Shown: positions 49,107-57,555 of the stretch, piece after piece
How the letters are laid out: the number at the start of each line of letters is the position of its first letter
How positions within the stretch are numbered: the first letter of the stretch is position 1
From: a virus
Reading direction: 5' to 3' (one strand)
IMG/VR virus record: IMGVR_UViG_3300046008_000242
Span: 62,001 to 126,000 of that record
Length of the DNA: 64,000 nucleotides
Program-made: the position numbers and the translations under genes
The notes under the pieces: generated by a model
Seen by the model: the letters and a program-made list of their open reading frames with translations, nothing else
The model's database searches: none
Told to the model about the DNA's origin: nothing

Positions 49107-49973
49107 ATGAGTATATGGAAATGGACAGATAATGAAGCATCATTACCTTCATTTTTATCAGAAGACGATAGAAGAAACGTAATTTTTGTATCGCAGGCTG
49201 AAGCAGACGATCCTGATACAAAATTGAAAGGTATCAAATGTTCAGGTTGGTACAAATACTTTACGTATAAAGATTCATCTGGTGCAACTAGACACAAAGT
49301 TGAATTGTTAAATGCAGCTTCAAACGCAACGTATTCTGTTGGAACAACTAGAACTGTTGATGCCAATTTAACCGCAACTCAATCTTATGTAATTTCTGCC
49401 ACAGATCCTGCATCTAGTGTTATCTTCGAAGGAACTGCAGCAACTGTATCCACAACAGCTTCAATTTCGGTTGGTGGTGGTACTTTGAGTTATCAATGGC
49501 AAGTTTCTTCTACCAATAGAACATTTATTAATGTTGCTGATACTGGAGTTTATACAGGTTCAACGACCAATACATTGTCTATTTCAAATACCACTGGATT
49601 AATTGGTAAGAAATATCGTTGTGTGATTACCGCAGCCAATGCATTTACTGTCACCACTAAATTTGGGGAATTGAGATTAAAAGATCCATATAAAATTTCA
49701 ATTTCGACTCAACCAACCAGTAAATCTGTTACGGCTCCTGCTGGGACAACATTTACAACAACAGCTTCAATTTCAGCTGGCGGTGGTGCATTGAGTTATC
49801 AATGGAAAGTTGATGGTGTCAATTTGACAAATACTGGAGTTTACACTGGAGCAACAACTGCAACATTGACCATCTCTAATGTGTCTGGATTGAATGGTAA
49901 ATTGTATACATGTAACATCACAGCAACAAATGCTACACCTACCTTGTCGACAGCAGCATTGACTGTGGTGTAA
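49107..49973 (+). CDS. Virion decoration protein with two Ig-like domains (Hoc-like)
   Basis: 288 residues from MSIWKWTD (AAAGGAAAGAACAAA upstream). The N-terminal ~75 residues (NEASLPSFLSEDDRRNVIFV, GWYKYFTYKDSSG) form a domain common in T4-like virion proteins. Two Ig-like domains follow (~105-195 and ~200-288): SYQWQVSS...GVYTGSTTNTLSISN and SYQWKVDGVNLTNTGVYTG each have the W core and YxCxI ending (YRCVITA; YTCNITA). Such domains decorate capsids or tails and bind carbohydrates or mucus. The two are similar to each other, from internal duplication. Confidence 0.75.
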   Translation: MSIWKWTDNEASLPSFLSEDDRRNVIFVSQAEADDPDTKLKGIKCSGWYKYFTYKDSSGATRHKVELLNAASNATYSVGTTRTVDANLTATQSYVISATDPASSVIFEGTAATVSTTASISVGGGTLSYQWQVSSTNRTFINVADTGVYTGSTTNTLSISNTTGLIGKKYRCVITAANAFTVTTKFGELRLKDPYKISISTQPTSKSVTAPAGTTFTTTASISAGGGALSYQWKVDGVNLTNTGVYTGATTATLTISNVSGLNGKLYTCNITATNATPTLSTAALTVV

Positions 49974-49974
49974 T

Positions 49975-50316
49975 ATGATTGATGACGATAATTTCTTCGA
50001 TAAAGCTAAACATGCGTATAACAATCTTCAATGTAATAACATTTTTGAATTTAGACACGATTTCGCTAGATTTAATTTGTTGAAGAAATTATTTGTCAGA
50101 TACACAAATAATGAATTATCATGTATTAAATTAATTGTCAATCATATAATTATTCTTTATAATGTTTTTGGGAATAATAATACAGAATTCCTATATTATA
50201 GATTTGATGAAAAATACTGGCCTATAATAACATCTATTATAATGTTTTTGAATTATGATACAGATGAGACAATGGAATATGATATTAAAACCTTAGAATT
50301 ACTAAAGGAAATGTAA
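49975..50316 (+). CDS. Conserved T4-like hypothetical protein
   Basis: 113 residues, helical: FEFRHDFARFNLLKKLFVRY, then LIVNHIIILYNVFGNN. This pattern occurs in T4-like phages, usually beside the next gene and late genes; function unknown. ATG one base after the Ig protein stop. Confidence 0.6.
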   Translation: MIDDDNFFDKAKHAYNNLQCNNIFEFRHDFARFNLLKKLFVRYTNNELSCIKLIVNHIIILYNVFGNNNTEFLYYRFDEKYWPIITSIIMFLNYDTDETMEYDIKTLELLKEM

Positions 50317-50729
50317 TGAAAATTATCGATAATCTTATTGCGTTGCGTATATTAACATTATTGACCACACCATTCAATCAGACGGATGCTTATAAATTAG
50401 GTATCATAGATGATGAAGGTAAAGTGTTAAGAAAATACAACACATTACAAACATCAGACGAGAAAGATTCCGTTAATTATCTCAAACGATTGGTATTTAA
50501 TCTCAAACGCATGATGAATTTGATACCAGGTGGAGATAATAGAATCAAGAATTTGGCTGCAGCAATGTTTTTGATTAAAGAATCATACGAAAATGAAAAT
50601 GACGAAAATTTAATATCAGAACAATTCATAAATCTTGTTACGTCAAATAAACGATTACTGGATGAAGAATTACATGTAATTGAATTTTTACCATTATTGG
50701 AAAACGCAAATGGAAGAGCAGATTGTTAA
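50316..50729 (+). CDS. Conserved T4-like hypothetical protein
   Basis: 137 residues. IALRILTLLTTPFNQTDAYK, LGIIDDEGKVLRK and LKRLVFNLKRMMNLIPGG fit a family found in T4-like phages next to the protein before it. Function unknown. TAATG overlap with the previous gene. Confidence 0.6.
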   Translation: MKIIDNLIALRILTLLTTPFNQTDAYKLGIIDDEGKVLRKYNTLQTSDEKDSVNYLKRLVFNLKRMMNLIPGGDNRIKNLAAAMFLIKESYENENDENLISEQFINLVTSNKRLLDEELHVIEFLPLLENANGRADC

Positions 50730-51129
50730 TAGAAGGGTTGCTGATAGATCCAAAGATGTAGAATTGGCAAACCAACAAAAATCAATAGATAAATTAGAAA
50801 GAGTTGTAGAAAAGATTGCAGAAAACACCATTACAATGAATAAAATGGTTGCAGTCCATGAAGAAAAAATCAATAATTTCGAAGAACAACATAAATCTCT
50901 TGTACAAGAAGTTAAAAACGTCACATCTAAAGTAGATGAGAGTGATAAAAAAATAACAAAAAATGTAACAGATTTAGAAACAAAAATTTCCGATGAACAT
51001 AAAGATAAATTTGACGATCTGGAAAAACGCATTTCCACTATCGAACAATGGAAATGGTTTGTTGTTGGTATAGCAGGTGCTGTCGGGTACTACCTAGAAC
51101 ACATGAATGTATTTTCAACAAAACCTTAA
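50710..51129 (+). CDS. Coiled-coil protein with C-terminal membrane helix
   Basis: 139 residues from MEEQIVNRR. Residues ~15-110 are a long coiled coil (QKSIDKLERVVEKIAENTIT, EKINNFEEQHKSLVQEVKN). A hydrophobic segment WKWFVVGIAGAVGYYLEHM follows at the end. This is XhlA-like in layout (coiled coil plus membrane anchor). Hemolysin/holin-accessory or virion-inner-membrane roles are both possible. Confidence 0.5.
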   Translation: MEEQIVNRRVADRSKDVELANQQKSIDKLERVVEKIAENTITMNKMVAVHEEKINNFEEQHKSLVQEVKNVTSKVDESDKKITKNVTDLETKISDEHKDKFDDLEKRISTIEQWKWFVVGIAGAVGYYLEHMNVFSTKP

Positions 51130-51133
51130 GAAT

Positions 51134-51166
51134 AATCCCATCAATAAAATGATGGGATTTCTTTTA
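51134..51166 (+). terminator. Intrinsic terminator
   Basis: ATCCCATCA pairs with TGATGGGAT, loop ATAAAA, then TTCTTTT. Confidence 0.85.
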
Positions 51167-51205
51167 CCTTAAATTTACAATATAATAATGTTTAAATGGA
51201 TTATA

Positions 51206-51261
51206 ATGCTCGTTTATAATATATGTCAATCAACTCTACAGGATATATTATAAACGAGCAT
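51206..51261 (+). repeat. Solo perfect stem-loop with conserved loop (copy 8)
   Basis: ATGCTCGTTTATAATATAT (51206-51224) is the exact inverted repeat of 51243-51261, around the loop GTCAATCAACTCTACAGG. A TATAAT lies at its left edge (51202). This is the clearest form of the element that also opens each cassette. The DNA between 51167 and 51348 holds no gene. Confidence 0.8.
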
Positions 51262-51316
51262 TAAACGACAAATAAGATGGATAAAATAACATCTTTTATA
51301 AGATAGTAAAAACGAT

Positions 51317-51322
51317 TATAAT
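51317..51322 (+). promoter_or_regulatory. Possible promoter -10 for the 51349 gene
   Basis: TATAAT 26 nt before the ATG; the -35 position (TTTATA) is a poor match. Confidence 0.35.
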
Positions 51323-51348
51323 AAATTATATTTTTAACTGGAGAAAAT

Positions 51349-51588
51349 ATGCAAGCAATCAAAATTGAATTTAACAATAATGTAATCAGAGTATTACTTT
51401 TAAATGGAGTTACATATTTCGACATCTTCTCTGATAAGGTTGAAGTGAGAAATCCAGAAGGAATTGTCGTTTTTTATAAAGGTATCAGACCAAATGAATT
51501 AAATGAATCAAACTTCCAAGCATTTATCGAACAAATCTATTCAATCAATGCACCATGTAATCCTATAGTAGAACAACAAACATCATGA
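51349..51588 (+). CDS. Hypothetical protein
   Basis: 79 residues with GGAGAAAAT upstream. Beta-rich, unrecognised. Its stop overlaps the next start (ATGA). Confidence 0.55.
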   Translation: MQAIKIEFNNNVIRVLLLNGVTYFDIFSDKVEVRNPEGIVVFYKGIRPNELNESNFQAFIEQIYSINAPCNPIVEQQTS

Positions 51589-51734
51589 CACTAATCTATT
51601 TTCAATTAATTGGAGTGTTCTTTTGTATGGATGCATTATTCAATAAATCATTGTCTGTCCAAGATATTATGAAAACATTTTATATTGGTATCATTCTTAT
51701 ATTGACCATTTTAATTGAAGGAATAAATTTATGA
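51585..51734 (+). CDS. Small two-helix membrane protein
   Basis: 49 residues: LIYFQLIGVFFCMDALF and FYIGIILILTILIEGINL are hydrophobic. Overlaps both neighbours by 4 bp. Function unknown. Confidence 0.5.
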   Translation: MTLIYFQLIGVFFCMDALFNKSLSVQDIMKTFYIGIILILTILIEGINL

Positions 51735-51904
51735 ATAAAACTACGTCTGCCAATGTTTATTATTCTCTTAGAGGAGACGCGACACACTTTGACAGTAATG
51801 TGATGATTTTAGAATTACCAAAGATGGTAAACAAACTAATCCACCAAAACAATATAGTAAAAATAAGAAACCTAAGAAATGGTGATTCATGTCGTTGTAT
51901 ATAG
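51731..51904 (+). CDS. Small ORF, possibly frame-broken, upstream of primase
   Basis: The ATG overlaps the membrane protein stop and gives MNKTTSANVYYSLRGDATHF, running out-of-frame into primase. An alternative frame after ~51800 reads DFRITKDGKQTNPPKQYSKN and ends KKPKKW at 51885, just before the primase ATG, and looks more protein-like. A one-base indel near GTAATGTGATG would join the two. Low certainty. Confidence 0.35.
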   Translation: MNKTTSANVYYSLRGDATHFDSNVMILELPKMVNKLIHQNNIVKIRNLRNGDSCRCI

Positions 51905-52902
51905 ATAAGAAATACATCCATCTGTTCTCATCTTCCATGCGCAACTTCCGAAAGATAAATGAGGAAACATGGAAGATGAGTTGTCCTATCTGTGGTGATT
52001 CAAAAAAGAACACAAAGAAGGCGAGAGGATTCATCTATACTGTTAAAAATGATATGTTCTATCGTTGTTTCAATTGTAGTTACTCCACCACATTTGGTAA
52101 TCTGTTGAAAGAAGTCAATCATCTATTGTATTCTGATTATATTGTGGAACGATACAAACAAGGTGTTAATAAACATAGATCCAATAAGACAATTGTGATT
52201 CCAGAATCAACTCAAAAGTTTTCTGAATCTTCAATCTACAATTCGAAGATTCTATCTCAATTAACACCAGTTGTTGAATCTAAAGAAGCAGTTGAGTTCC
52301 TAACAAGGCGACAGATTCCAAAAGATAAATGGAGTCTGTTGTATTACACCACACAATATAAGAAATTGATAAATTCAATTTTACCAGAGAAATTTGATTC
52401 TGAATTAGATTCACCTAGAGTTGTCATTCCATATTTCAACCAACAAGGTTATATCTTCCAATTAACAGGTAGAGCAATCGATAACAATTTCATGAGATAT
52501 TCTAATATCAAATTGATGGAAACGGATTACCCTGTATATGGTTTAGAACGGGTGGATCTATCCAAAAAGATATATGTTGTGGAAGGTCCTATTGATTCAT
52601 TGTTCCTAGATAATTGTATTGCCGTATCTGGATCCGCGTTCAACAGTAATGCGTTCTTAAAGGAACATAAAGAAGATGTTGTATTGGTTTATGATAATGA
52701 ACCAAGATCAATTGAAATAATGAAATTAATGGAAAACAGTATTAAACATAAATTTCATGTATGTATATGGGACAATAAGATACAACAGAAGGACATCAAT
52801 GAGATGATTATGGCAGGAGTGGATGTTAAACGTATTATAGATAATAATACGTTTGTAGGAGCAGAAGCTCTAATGAAATTTATAACATGGAGGAAATGTT
52901 AA
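51889..52902 (+). CDS. 61: DNA primase, T4 gp61-like
   Basis: 337 residues (T4 gp61: 342). N-terminal zinc finger CPICGD (C32, C35) with CFNC (C60, C63); TOPRIM motif VVEGPIDSLF about residue 225 and LVYDNEPRS for the second acidic pair. It lays RNA primers for lagging-strand synthesis with the gp41 helicase, which is not in the window. Confidence 0.92.
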   Translation: MSLYIDKKYIHLFSSSMRNFRKINEETWKMSCPICGDSKKNTKKARGFIYTVKNDMFYRCFNCSYSTTFGNLLKEVNHLLYSDYIVERYKQGVNKHRSNKTIVIPESTQKFSESSIYNSKILSQLTPVVESKEAVEFLTRRQIPKDKWSLLYYTTQYKKLINSILPEKFDSELDSPRVVIPYFNQQGYIFQLTGRAIDNNFMRYSNIKLMETDYPVYGLERVDLSKKIYVVEGPIDSLFLDNCIAVSGSAFNSNAFLKEHKEDVVLVYDNEPRSIEIMKLMENSIKHKFHVCIWDNKIQQKDINEMIMAGVDVKRIIDNNTFVGAEALMKFITWRKC

Positions 52903-53108
52903 TGGGTAGGCGACAGGATAACGACTTATCTGAATATGTTGAAGATTCATTACAATCTGAAGAATTACCAAATGATTCTCGTTTCATCAAAAGGAAACGA
53001 GAACAGTATAATGTTGATTCTGAGATTAAAGAATTACACAAATTAAAATACCCAAATGATCCTATTTCGGATTCAATTTCAGACAAAATTTCATCATGGA
53101 AAAAATAA
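52902..53108 (+). CDS. Hypothetical small acidic protein
   Basis: 68 residues from MGRRQDND; GGAGGAAATGTT is a strong ribosome site and the TAATG overlap with primase fixes the start. Charged and helical, unrecognised. Confidence 0.5.
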   Translation: MGRRQDNDLSEYVEDSLQSEELPNDSRFIKRKREQYNVDSEIKELHKLKYPNDPISDSISDKISSWKK

Positions 53109-53641
53109 ATTCATATTTGTATGGTGTCGATAAAATGCGTAATCATTTTGTTGAAACAGAAAAAACGAATAAATCAATTAGAGTTTATAAGATATTCAAA
53201 AAACATCAAATCCGTCATAATTTGTTATTTGTATGGAATGATGAATTAATTCCGATATATAATGATGAAAAGATGCAAGGAAAATATGGAATTTGTTGTA
53301 GTGTCACTAAACATTCCCAACGTAAAGATTTAAATGGTATGTATGAATGTACAGGAAAATACATTAAACAAGGATTCAATAGATTATATGAAATTAAGGT
53401 TTCATGTTGGTCTACATGGTTATTAAATTATGTTTGTGCATTCCCATACAATAAAAAAAGAGCAACGATATATGTACCAAAACATTATATGTTAACAATT
53501 AAATTTAATGAATCTTTAAAAGGACATTCAATAAGTTATAAAAATTCAACATGTATATGTACAGGTAAAGAAACAGATAAACTGATTGAAGTCGGTTTCC
53601 ATGGATTTATTGAAAAATCAAAAATTAAACAGATACAATAG
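53096..53641 (+). CDS. Hypothetical protein
   Basis: 181 residues, basic, Cys- and Tyr-rich (GKYGICCSVTKHSQRKDL, VSCWSTWLLNYVCAFPYNKK). Unrecognised; no clear motif. Overlaps the previous gene by 13 bp. Confidence 0.5.
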   Translation: MEKINSYLYGVDKMRNHFVETEKTNKSIRVYKIFKKHQIRHNLLFVWNDELIPIYNDEKMQGKYGICCSVTKHSQRKDLNGMYECTGKYIKQGFNRLYEIKVSCWSTWLLNYVCAFPYNKKRATIYVPKHYMLTIKFNESLKGHSISYKNSTCICTGKETDKLIEVGFHGFIEKSKIKQIQ

Positions 53642-53647
53642 GAAAAT

Positions 53648-54229
53648 ATGAAAGTTGAATTATTATTTGTGACACCAAACGCCGAAGAATTCTTGGGTAT
53701 TGTTGCTGGAGAATGTTATGGCGCAGATATTTCTGATACGGAAAAAAACATTAAAAGAGCAAGTCATTGTTCATCAAAAGGTCATCTAGCTGTATTACGA
53801 TTCGCTCATGCTGTATTTAGAATCTCGGATATCTCAAGAGTGTGTTCACATCAGATGGTTCGTTCTAAACATCTTGACTTCCTACAGAAGAGTCAACGAT
53901 ACACAAAATCTGATGTATCTGAATTGCTAGAATTAGAAGTTCCACCATTTTTTGAAACATCAGAAGAAGTATCTATTGTATTAAAAGAAGCATTAGAACA
54001 TTCTTATACACAATATGATAAATTATTATCATTGGGTGCCAAGAAAGAAGACGCTAGAATGGTGTTACCAAACTTCTCTCCAACATCATTAAATGTTGTC
54101 GGTAATTTCCAAGCATGGTTAGATTTTATCAAATTAAGAAATACCAAAGAAGCTCAATATGAAATTAGATTAGTTGCTCAAGAAATTGAACGTCAATTGA
54201 AAGAAGTTGCTCCTAATTTATTCAACTAA
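53648..54229 (+). CDS. thyX: Flavin-dependent thymidylate synthase ThyX, altered signature
   Basis: 193 residues. Overall ThyX layout: ASHCSSKGHLAVLRFAHAVF, SRVCSHQMVRSKHLDFLQKS, QRYTK, MVLPNFSPTSL and NFQAWLDFIKLRN. The family signature RHR-x7-S reads R72-S-K-x7-S82: the His and second Arg, which contact FAD and dUMP, are replaced. The serine and spacing are kept. ThyX methylates dUMP to dTMP with FADH2 and methylene-THF. The change may be tolerated, lower activity, or alter the product. Upstream dCMP deaminase would supply dUMP. Confidence 0.85.
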   Translation: MKVELLFVTPNAEEFLGIVAGECYGADISDTEKNIKRASHCSSKGHLAVLRFAHAVFRISDISRVCSHQMVRSKHLDFLQKSQRYTKSDVSELLELEVPPFFETSEEVSIVLKEALEHSYTQYDKLLSLGAKKEDARMVLPNFSPTSLNVVGNFQAWLDFIKLRNTKEAQYEIRLVAQEIERQLKEVAPNLFN

Positions 54230-54237
54230 ATTATTAC

Positions 54238-54447
54238 ATGACATACGAATTACATCAAATCTATAACGAATCTGGTAATGATTTCAAAACCAAAGTCATC
54301 ACTAAATTTAAACATAAACCCTCTTTTCAAGAAATATGCAAACTTGTTCCATCGTTAGAACAAGTGTTTGATTGTGAAAATTATATTATGAATGAATATA
54401 TGACTTGTACATCAAATGGCATTTATCTATTGAAAGAAATCAAATAA
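54238..54447 (+). CDS. Hypothetical small protein
   Basis: 69 residues between thyX and nrdB; unrecognised. No strong ribosome site (TTATTAC). Position suggests co-transcription with nucleotide metabolism genes. Confidence 0.45.
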   Translation: MTYELHQIYNESGNDFKTKVITKFKHKPSFQEICKLVPSLEQVFDCENYIMNEYMTCTSNGIYLLKEIK

Positions 54448-54457
54448 GGAATTTAAT

Positions 54458-55447
54458 ATGAGCGTTCCTCATATCAAGGAAAAAACGGAATCAATGGTTA
54501 TCCATTATCCTGAAGCAGAAGAATTCACTAATGAACAACTAAAGATCTTCTGGCTACCAGATGAAGTTAAAGTTGAAAAAGACGTTCATGATATTCTCAC
54601 TGGTTTCACTGAATCTGAAAAACATGGTGTAATCACAACATTACGTCTGTTCACATTATATGAATTACATGCAGGTCAGAATTTCTGGACAGGTAAATTC
54701 ATGAAGATTTTCAAACGTCCTGAATTAGCTGCCATGGGTGCTACATTTGGTATGTTTGAATTGGCAATCCATCGACCATTCTATAATAAAATCAATGAAT
54801 TACTTCATCTTAACACAGATGAATTCTATTTGGATTATGTAAATGATCCAACATTGAAAAGTAGAATGGAATTCATCGAGGATGTTATCTCAAACAAACA
54901 TGAATTGTTGGCATTAGCAGGATTCAGTATGGTAGAAGGTGCCGTCCTGTATAGTTCTTTTGCATTCCTTAAACATTTCCAATCAAATGGTAAGAACAAA
55001 CTCAATAACATTGTAAGAGGTATCAACTTCTCAATTAGAGATGAAGGTTTACATTCATTGGCTGGTAGTTGGTCATTCAAGACATTAAAACGTCAGATGA
55101 AATTGAACGCCGAAAAAGAAGCTTCTGTTAAGGAATCCGTCATCGAATTGGCTCATGTAATTTATGAACATGAATCTAGAATTGTTGACATGATTTTTGA
55201 AAAAGGGAATATGACTGGTATTTCTAAAGAATCATTAAAGATTTTTGTTAAATCCAGATTAAATGAATGTTTGATTCAATTAGGTTATGAAGGTGTATTT
55301 GAGATACAAGAAAACTTAATTGCAGATTATTTCTATGACGGTTTGAAAAAATATTCATTCAACGATTTTTTCGCGGGGATTGGGAACGAGTACAATAGAG
55401 CTTGGTCTGAGGATGATTTTTTATGGACACTTGAAGGGAATGCATAA
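54458..55447 (+). CDS. nrdB: Ribonucleotide reductase small subunit NrdB
   Basis: 329 residues. Metal ligands can be traced: E69 (YELHAGQNFW), E101 and H105 (GMFELAIHRPFY, with Tyr109 as possible radical Tyr), EGAVLYSSFAF, and RDEGLHS. The E-x3-H spacing differs from the E-x2-H of E. coli NrdB and fits a subgroup I know from marine phages and bacteria. It makes the radical needed by NrdA for dNTP production. Overlaps nrdA by one base (TAATG). Confidence 0.92.
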   Translation: MSVPHIKEKTESMVIHYPEAEEFTNEQLKIFWLPDEVKVEKDVHDILTGFTESEKHGVITTLRLFTLYELHAGQNFWTGKFMKIFKRPELAAMGATFGMFELAIHRPFYNKINELLHLNTDEFYLDYVNDPTLKSRMEFIEDVISNKHELLALAGFSMVEGAVLYSSFAFLKHFQSNGKNKLNNIVRGINFSIRDEGLHSLAGSWSFKTLKRQMKLNAEKEASVKESVIELAHVIYEHESRIVDMIFEKGNMTGISKESLKIFVKSRLNECLIQLGYEGVFEIQENLIADYFYDGLKKYSFNDFFAGIGNEYNRAWSEDDFLWTLEGNA

Positions 55448-57168
55448 TGAGCGAAAATTTATATAACGATCTATCTGTTAAACGTAAAGAATTACAAACA
55501 AAAGGATATCTTCCTGAATGGTTTATTACTCCTGGATTACAATTATGGGAGGAGAAGTATGAACACGATACAGAAACATCTGTAAAAGGACAATTTGGAC
55601 GTATCGCTAGAACAGCTGCTTCTCATTTGCCGGAATCAATTAGACAATTAGCAAATGATAAATTCTTTGAAATATTATGGAAAGGTTGGTTATCTCCTTC
55701 TACTCCAGTTATGTCAAACATGGGTACAAATAAGGGTTTAGTTGTTTCATGCGCGGGTTCTGTAATCGATGATTCTATTGATGGTTTCTATTCTTCATTA
55801 AGAGAATCTGCATTATTGACAAAATATGGATTTGGTACATCATCATATCTTGGCGACATTAGACCAAGAGGAACTCCTATCGCTGCTGGAGGATTGGCAT
55901 CAGGGGTGGTTCCGGTATTCGAAGATTTCGTTAACATGACCAATAAAGTCACGCAAGGTACAAGTCGTCGAGGTTCATGGGCTGGTTATCTTCCTATGGC
56001 TCATGGAGATTTTGATGAATTGTTAGACCATATTTCGGCGAATCCAGATGGTTCTAATGTTGGTTGGAACTTATATGATAAAGATGTTGGTAATTTGAAT
56101 AGAGGAGAACAAGAAATTAATCGACGTTGGAAAAGAACCATGAAAACAAAAATGGTCAATGGTTCTGGATATTTCTTCTTTCCTGATAAAGCTAATAGAA
56201 GAGTTCCTGAATGTTATAAGAAACTTGGATTAACAGTTAAAGCCAGTCAATTGTGTAATGAGGTGGTTTTGGCTTCTGGTGTAGATCCAACAGATAATGA
56301 AAAAATCACATTTTCTTGCGTATTATCATCTATGAATGTTTCTTGGTATCATGATTGGAAAAATACAGATGCGGTTTATTGGGCCACGATTTTCTTAGAT
56401 TGCGTTGCTGAAGATTTCATCCAAAATGCAAAAGATATTAAAGGGTTAGAACAAGTCGTAAGATTCACTGAAAGAGGTAGAGCCATAGGGATGGGTCAAT
56501 GTGGCTTACATACATTATTCCAAGAAAATAATATTCCATTTGAATCATTAGATGCACATTATCTGAATATGGAAATTGCTGAACATATCCATAAAGAAGC
56601 AAATAGAGCATCTGAATATCTAGCCGAATTGTTAGGTGAACCAGTTTGGTGTAAAGGAACAGGAAAACGTAATACACATCTAATCGCCGTTGCTCCAACA
56701 AAAAGTTCAGCTCTTATCCAAGGTGGAGTTTCTGAAGGTATCAATCCATATCCTTCTAACACTTATGTCCAACAGACTGCTGCTGGTGAAGTTAATCGAG
56801 TAAATCCTACTTTATTGAAATTGATGAAATCGCGTAATGTATATAATGATGCTACGTTACAATCAATTGTTGATAATTTTGGTTCTGTCCAACAAGTTGA
56901 TTGGTTAGATGACCATGAGAAGAAAGTATTTAAGACCGCATTCGAGATCGACCAAAATATATTGATTAGATACGCGTCTAATAGAGCAAAATACATTGAC
57001 CAATGGCAATCTGTGAATTTGTTCTTTAGCGCAAATGCCGATCCAAAGTATATTTCTTCTGTGCATCAGAAGGCATTTAATGATGAAAACATTCTAGGAT
57101 TATATTACATTTACAGTTCTGCGCATGATTCGAGTTCTACTCCAGTTACATGTGAATCCTGTCAATAG
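55447..57168 (+). CDS. nrdA: Ribonucleotide reductase large subunit NrdA (short class I)
   Basis: 573 residues, much shorter than E. coli NrdA (761): the N-terminal ATP cone is lacking, so dATP feedback is not expected. Conserved parts: STPVMSNMGT, VVSCAGS (first redox Cys), QLCNEVVL (active-site C-x-E), ITFSCVLSSMN (second redox Cys), SEGINPYPSNTYVQQTAAG. The C-terminal CESCQ is the thioredoxin-reducible tail. It reduces ribonucleotides with NrdB. Confidence 0.93.
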   Translation: MSENLYNDLSVKRKELQTKGYLPEWFITPGLQLWEEKYEHDTETSVKGQFGRIARTAASHLPESIRQLANDKFFEILWKGWLSPSTPVMSNMGTNKGLVVSCAGSVIDDSIDGFYSSLRESALLTKYGFGTSSYLGDIRPRGTPIAAGGLASGVVPVFEDFVNMTNKVTQGTSRRGSWAGYLPMAHGDFDELLDHISANPDGSNVGWNLYDKDVGNLNRGEQEINRRWKRTMKTKMVNGSGYFFFPDKANRRVPECYKKLGLTVKASQLCNEVVLASGVDPTDNEKITFSCVLSSMNVSWYHDWKNTDAVYWATIFLDCVAEDFIQNAKDIKGLEQVVRFTERGRAIGMGQCGLHTLFQENNIPFESLDAHYLNMEIAEHIHKEANRASEYLAELLGEPVWCKGTGKRNTHLIAVAPTKSSALIQGGVSEGINPYPSNTYVQQTAAGEVNRVNPTLLKLMKSRNVYNDATLQSIVDNFGSVQQVDWLDDHEKKVFKTAFEIDQNILIRYASNRAKYIDQWQSVNLFFSANADPKYISSVHQKAFNDENILGLYYIYSSAHDSSSTPVTCESCQ

Positions 57169-57222
57169 AATCTTATATTAAATACAATTAAATGAATACA
57201 CATAAACCTAAAAGGAATTAAG

Positions 57223-57375
57223 ATGGCATCTGTTAAAAAGAATTTTGCTTGCGACCATTGCGATGCGCAAGGATCTATTACAATTAAATCAAAGGATTTT
57301 TCTGAGAACGACATTAGAAGTTGTCCAATTTGTGGTACACCTTTGCTTGATGAAGTTGACGAAGATGAAGAGTAA
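57223..57375 (+). CDS. Small zinc-ribbon protein
   Basis: 50 residues: ACDHCDAQG and SCPICGTPL give two CxxC pairs 25 residues apart, a zinc ribbon, followed by an acidic tail. AAAGGAATTAAG upstream. Related short zinc proteins are common in T4-like phages without known role. Ends with the terminator at 57391. Confidence 0.6.
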   Translation: MASVKKNFACDHCDAQGSITIKSKDFSENDIRSCPICGTPLLDEVDEDEE

Positions 57376-57390
57376 GTTGTAAAATAAACA

Positions 57391-57427
57391 AACCGATAGA
57401 GTTGAATGCTCTATCGGTTTTCTTTTG
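57391..57427 (+). terminator. Intrinsic terminator
   Basis: AACCGATAGAG pairs with CTCTATCGGTT, then TTCTTTTG. Confidence 0.9.
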
Positions 57428-57462
57428 TTTGTAATATAATAAATGTTAAAAATGAGAAAATA

Positions 57463-57555
57463 ATGAAAATTAAAACAAACACATTCGAAGAAATTAGAAA
57501 AATGATAACAGAAATGCCTGAACATAGACCAGAAACAAAAGACCAATCTCCATGA
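57463..57555 (+). CDS. Short ORF, maybe the N-terminus of the broken gene that follows
   Basis: 30 residues: MKIKTNTFEEIRKMITEMPE, ending SP-stop, overlapping the next ATG. The start resembles the 'F.E.RK...E' leaders of T4-like proteins, so it may be the first exon-like piece of the frameshifted 57552-58134 gene. Confidence 0.35.
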   Translation: MKIKTNTFEEIRKMITEMPEHRPETKDQSP

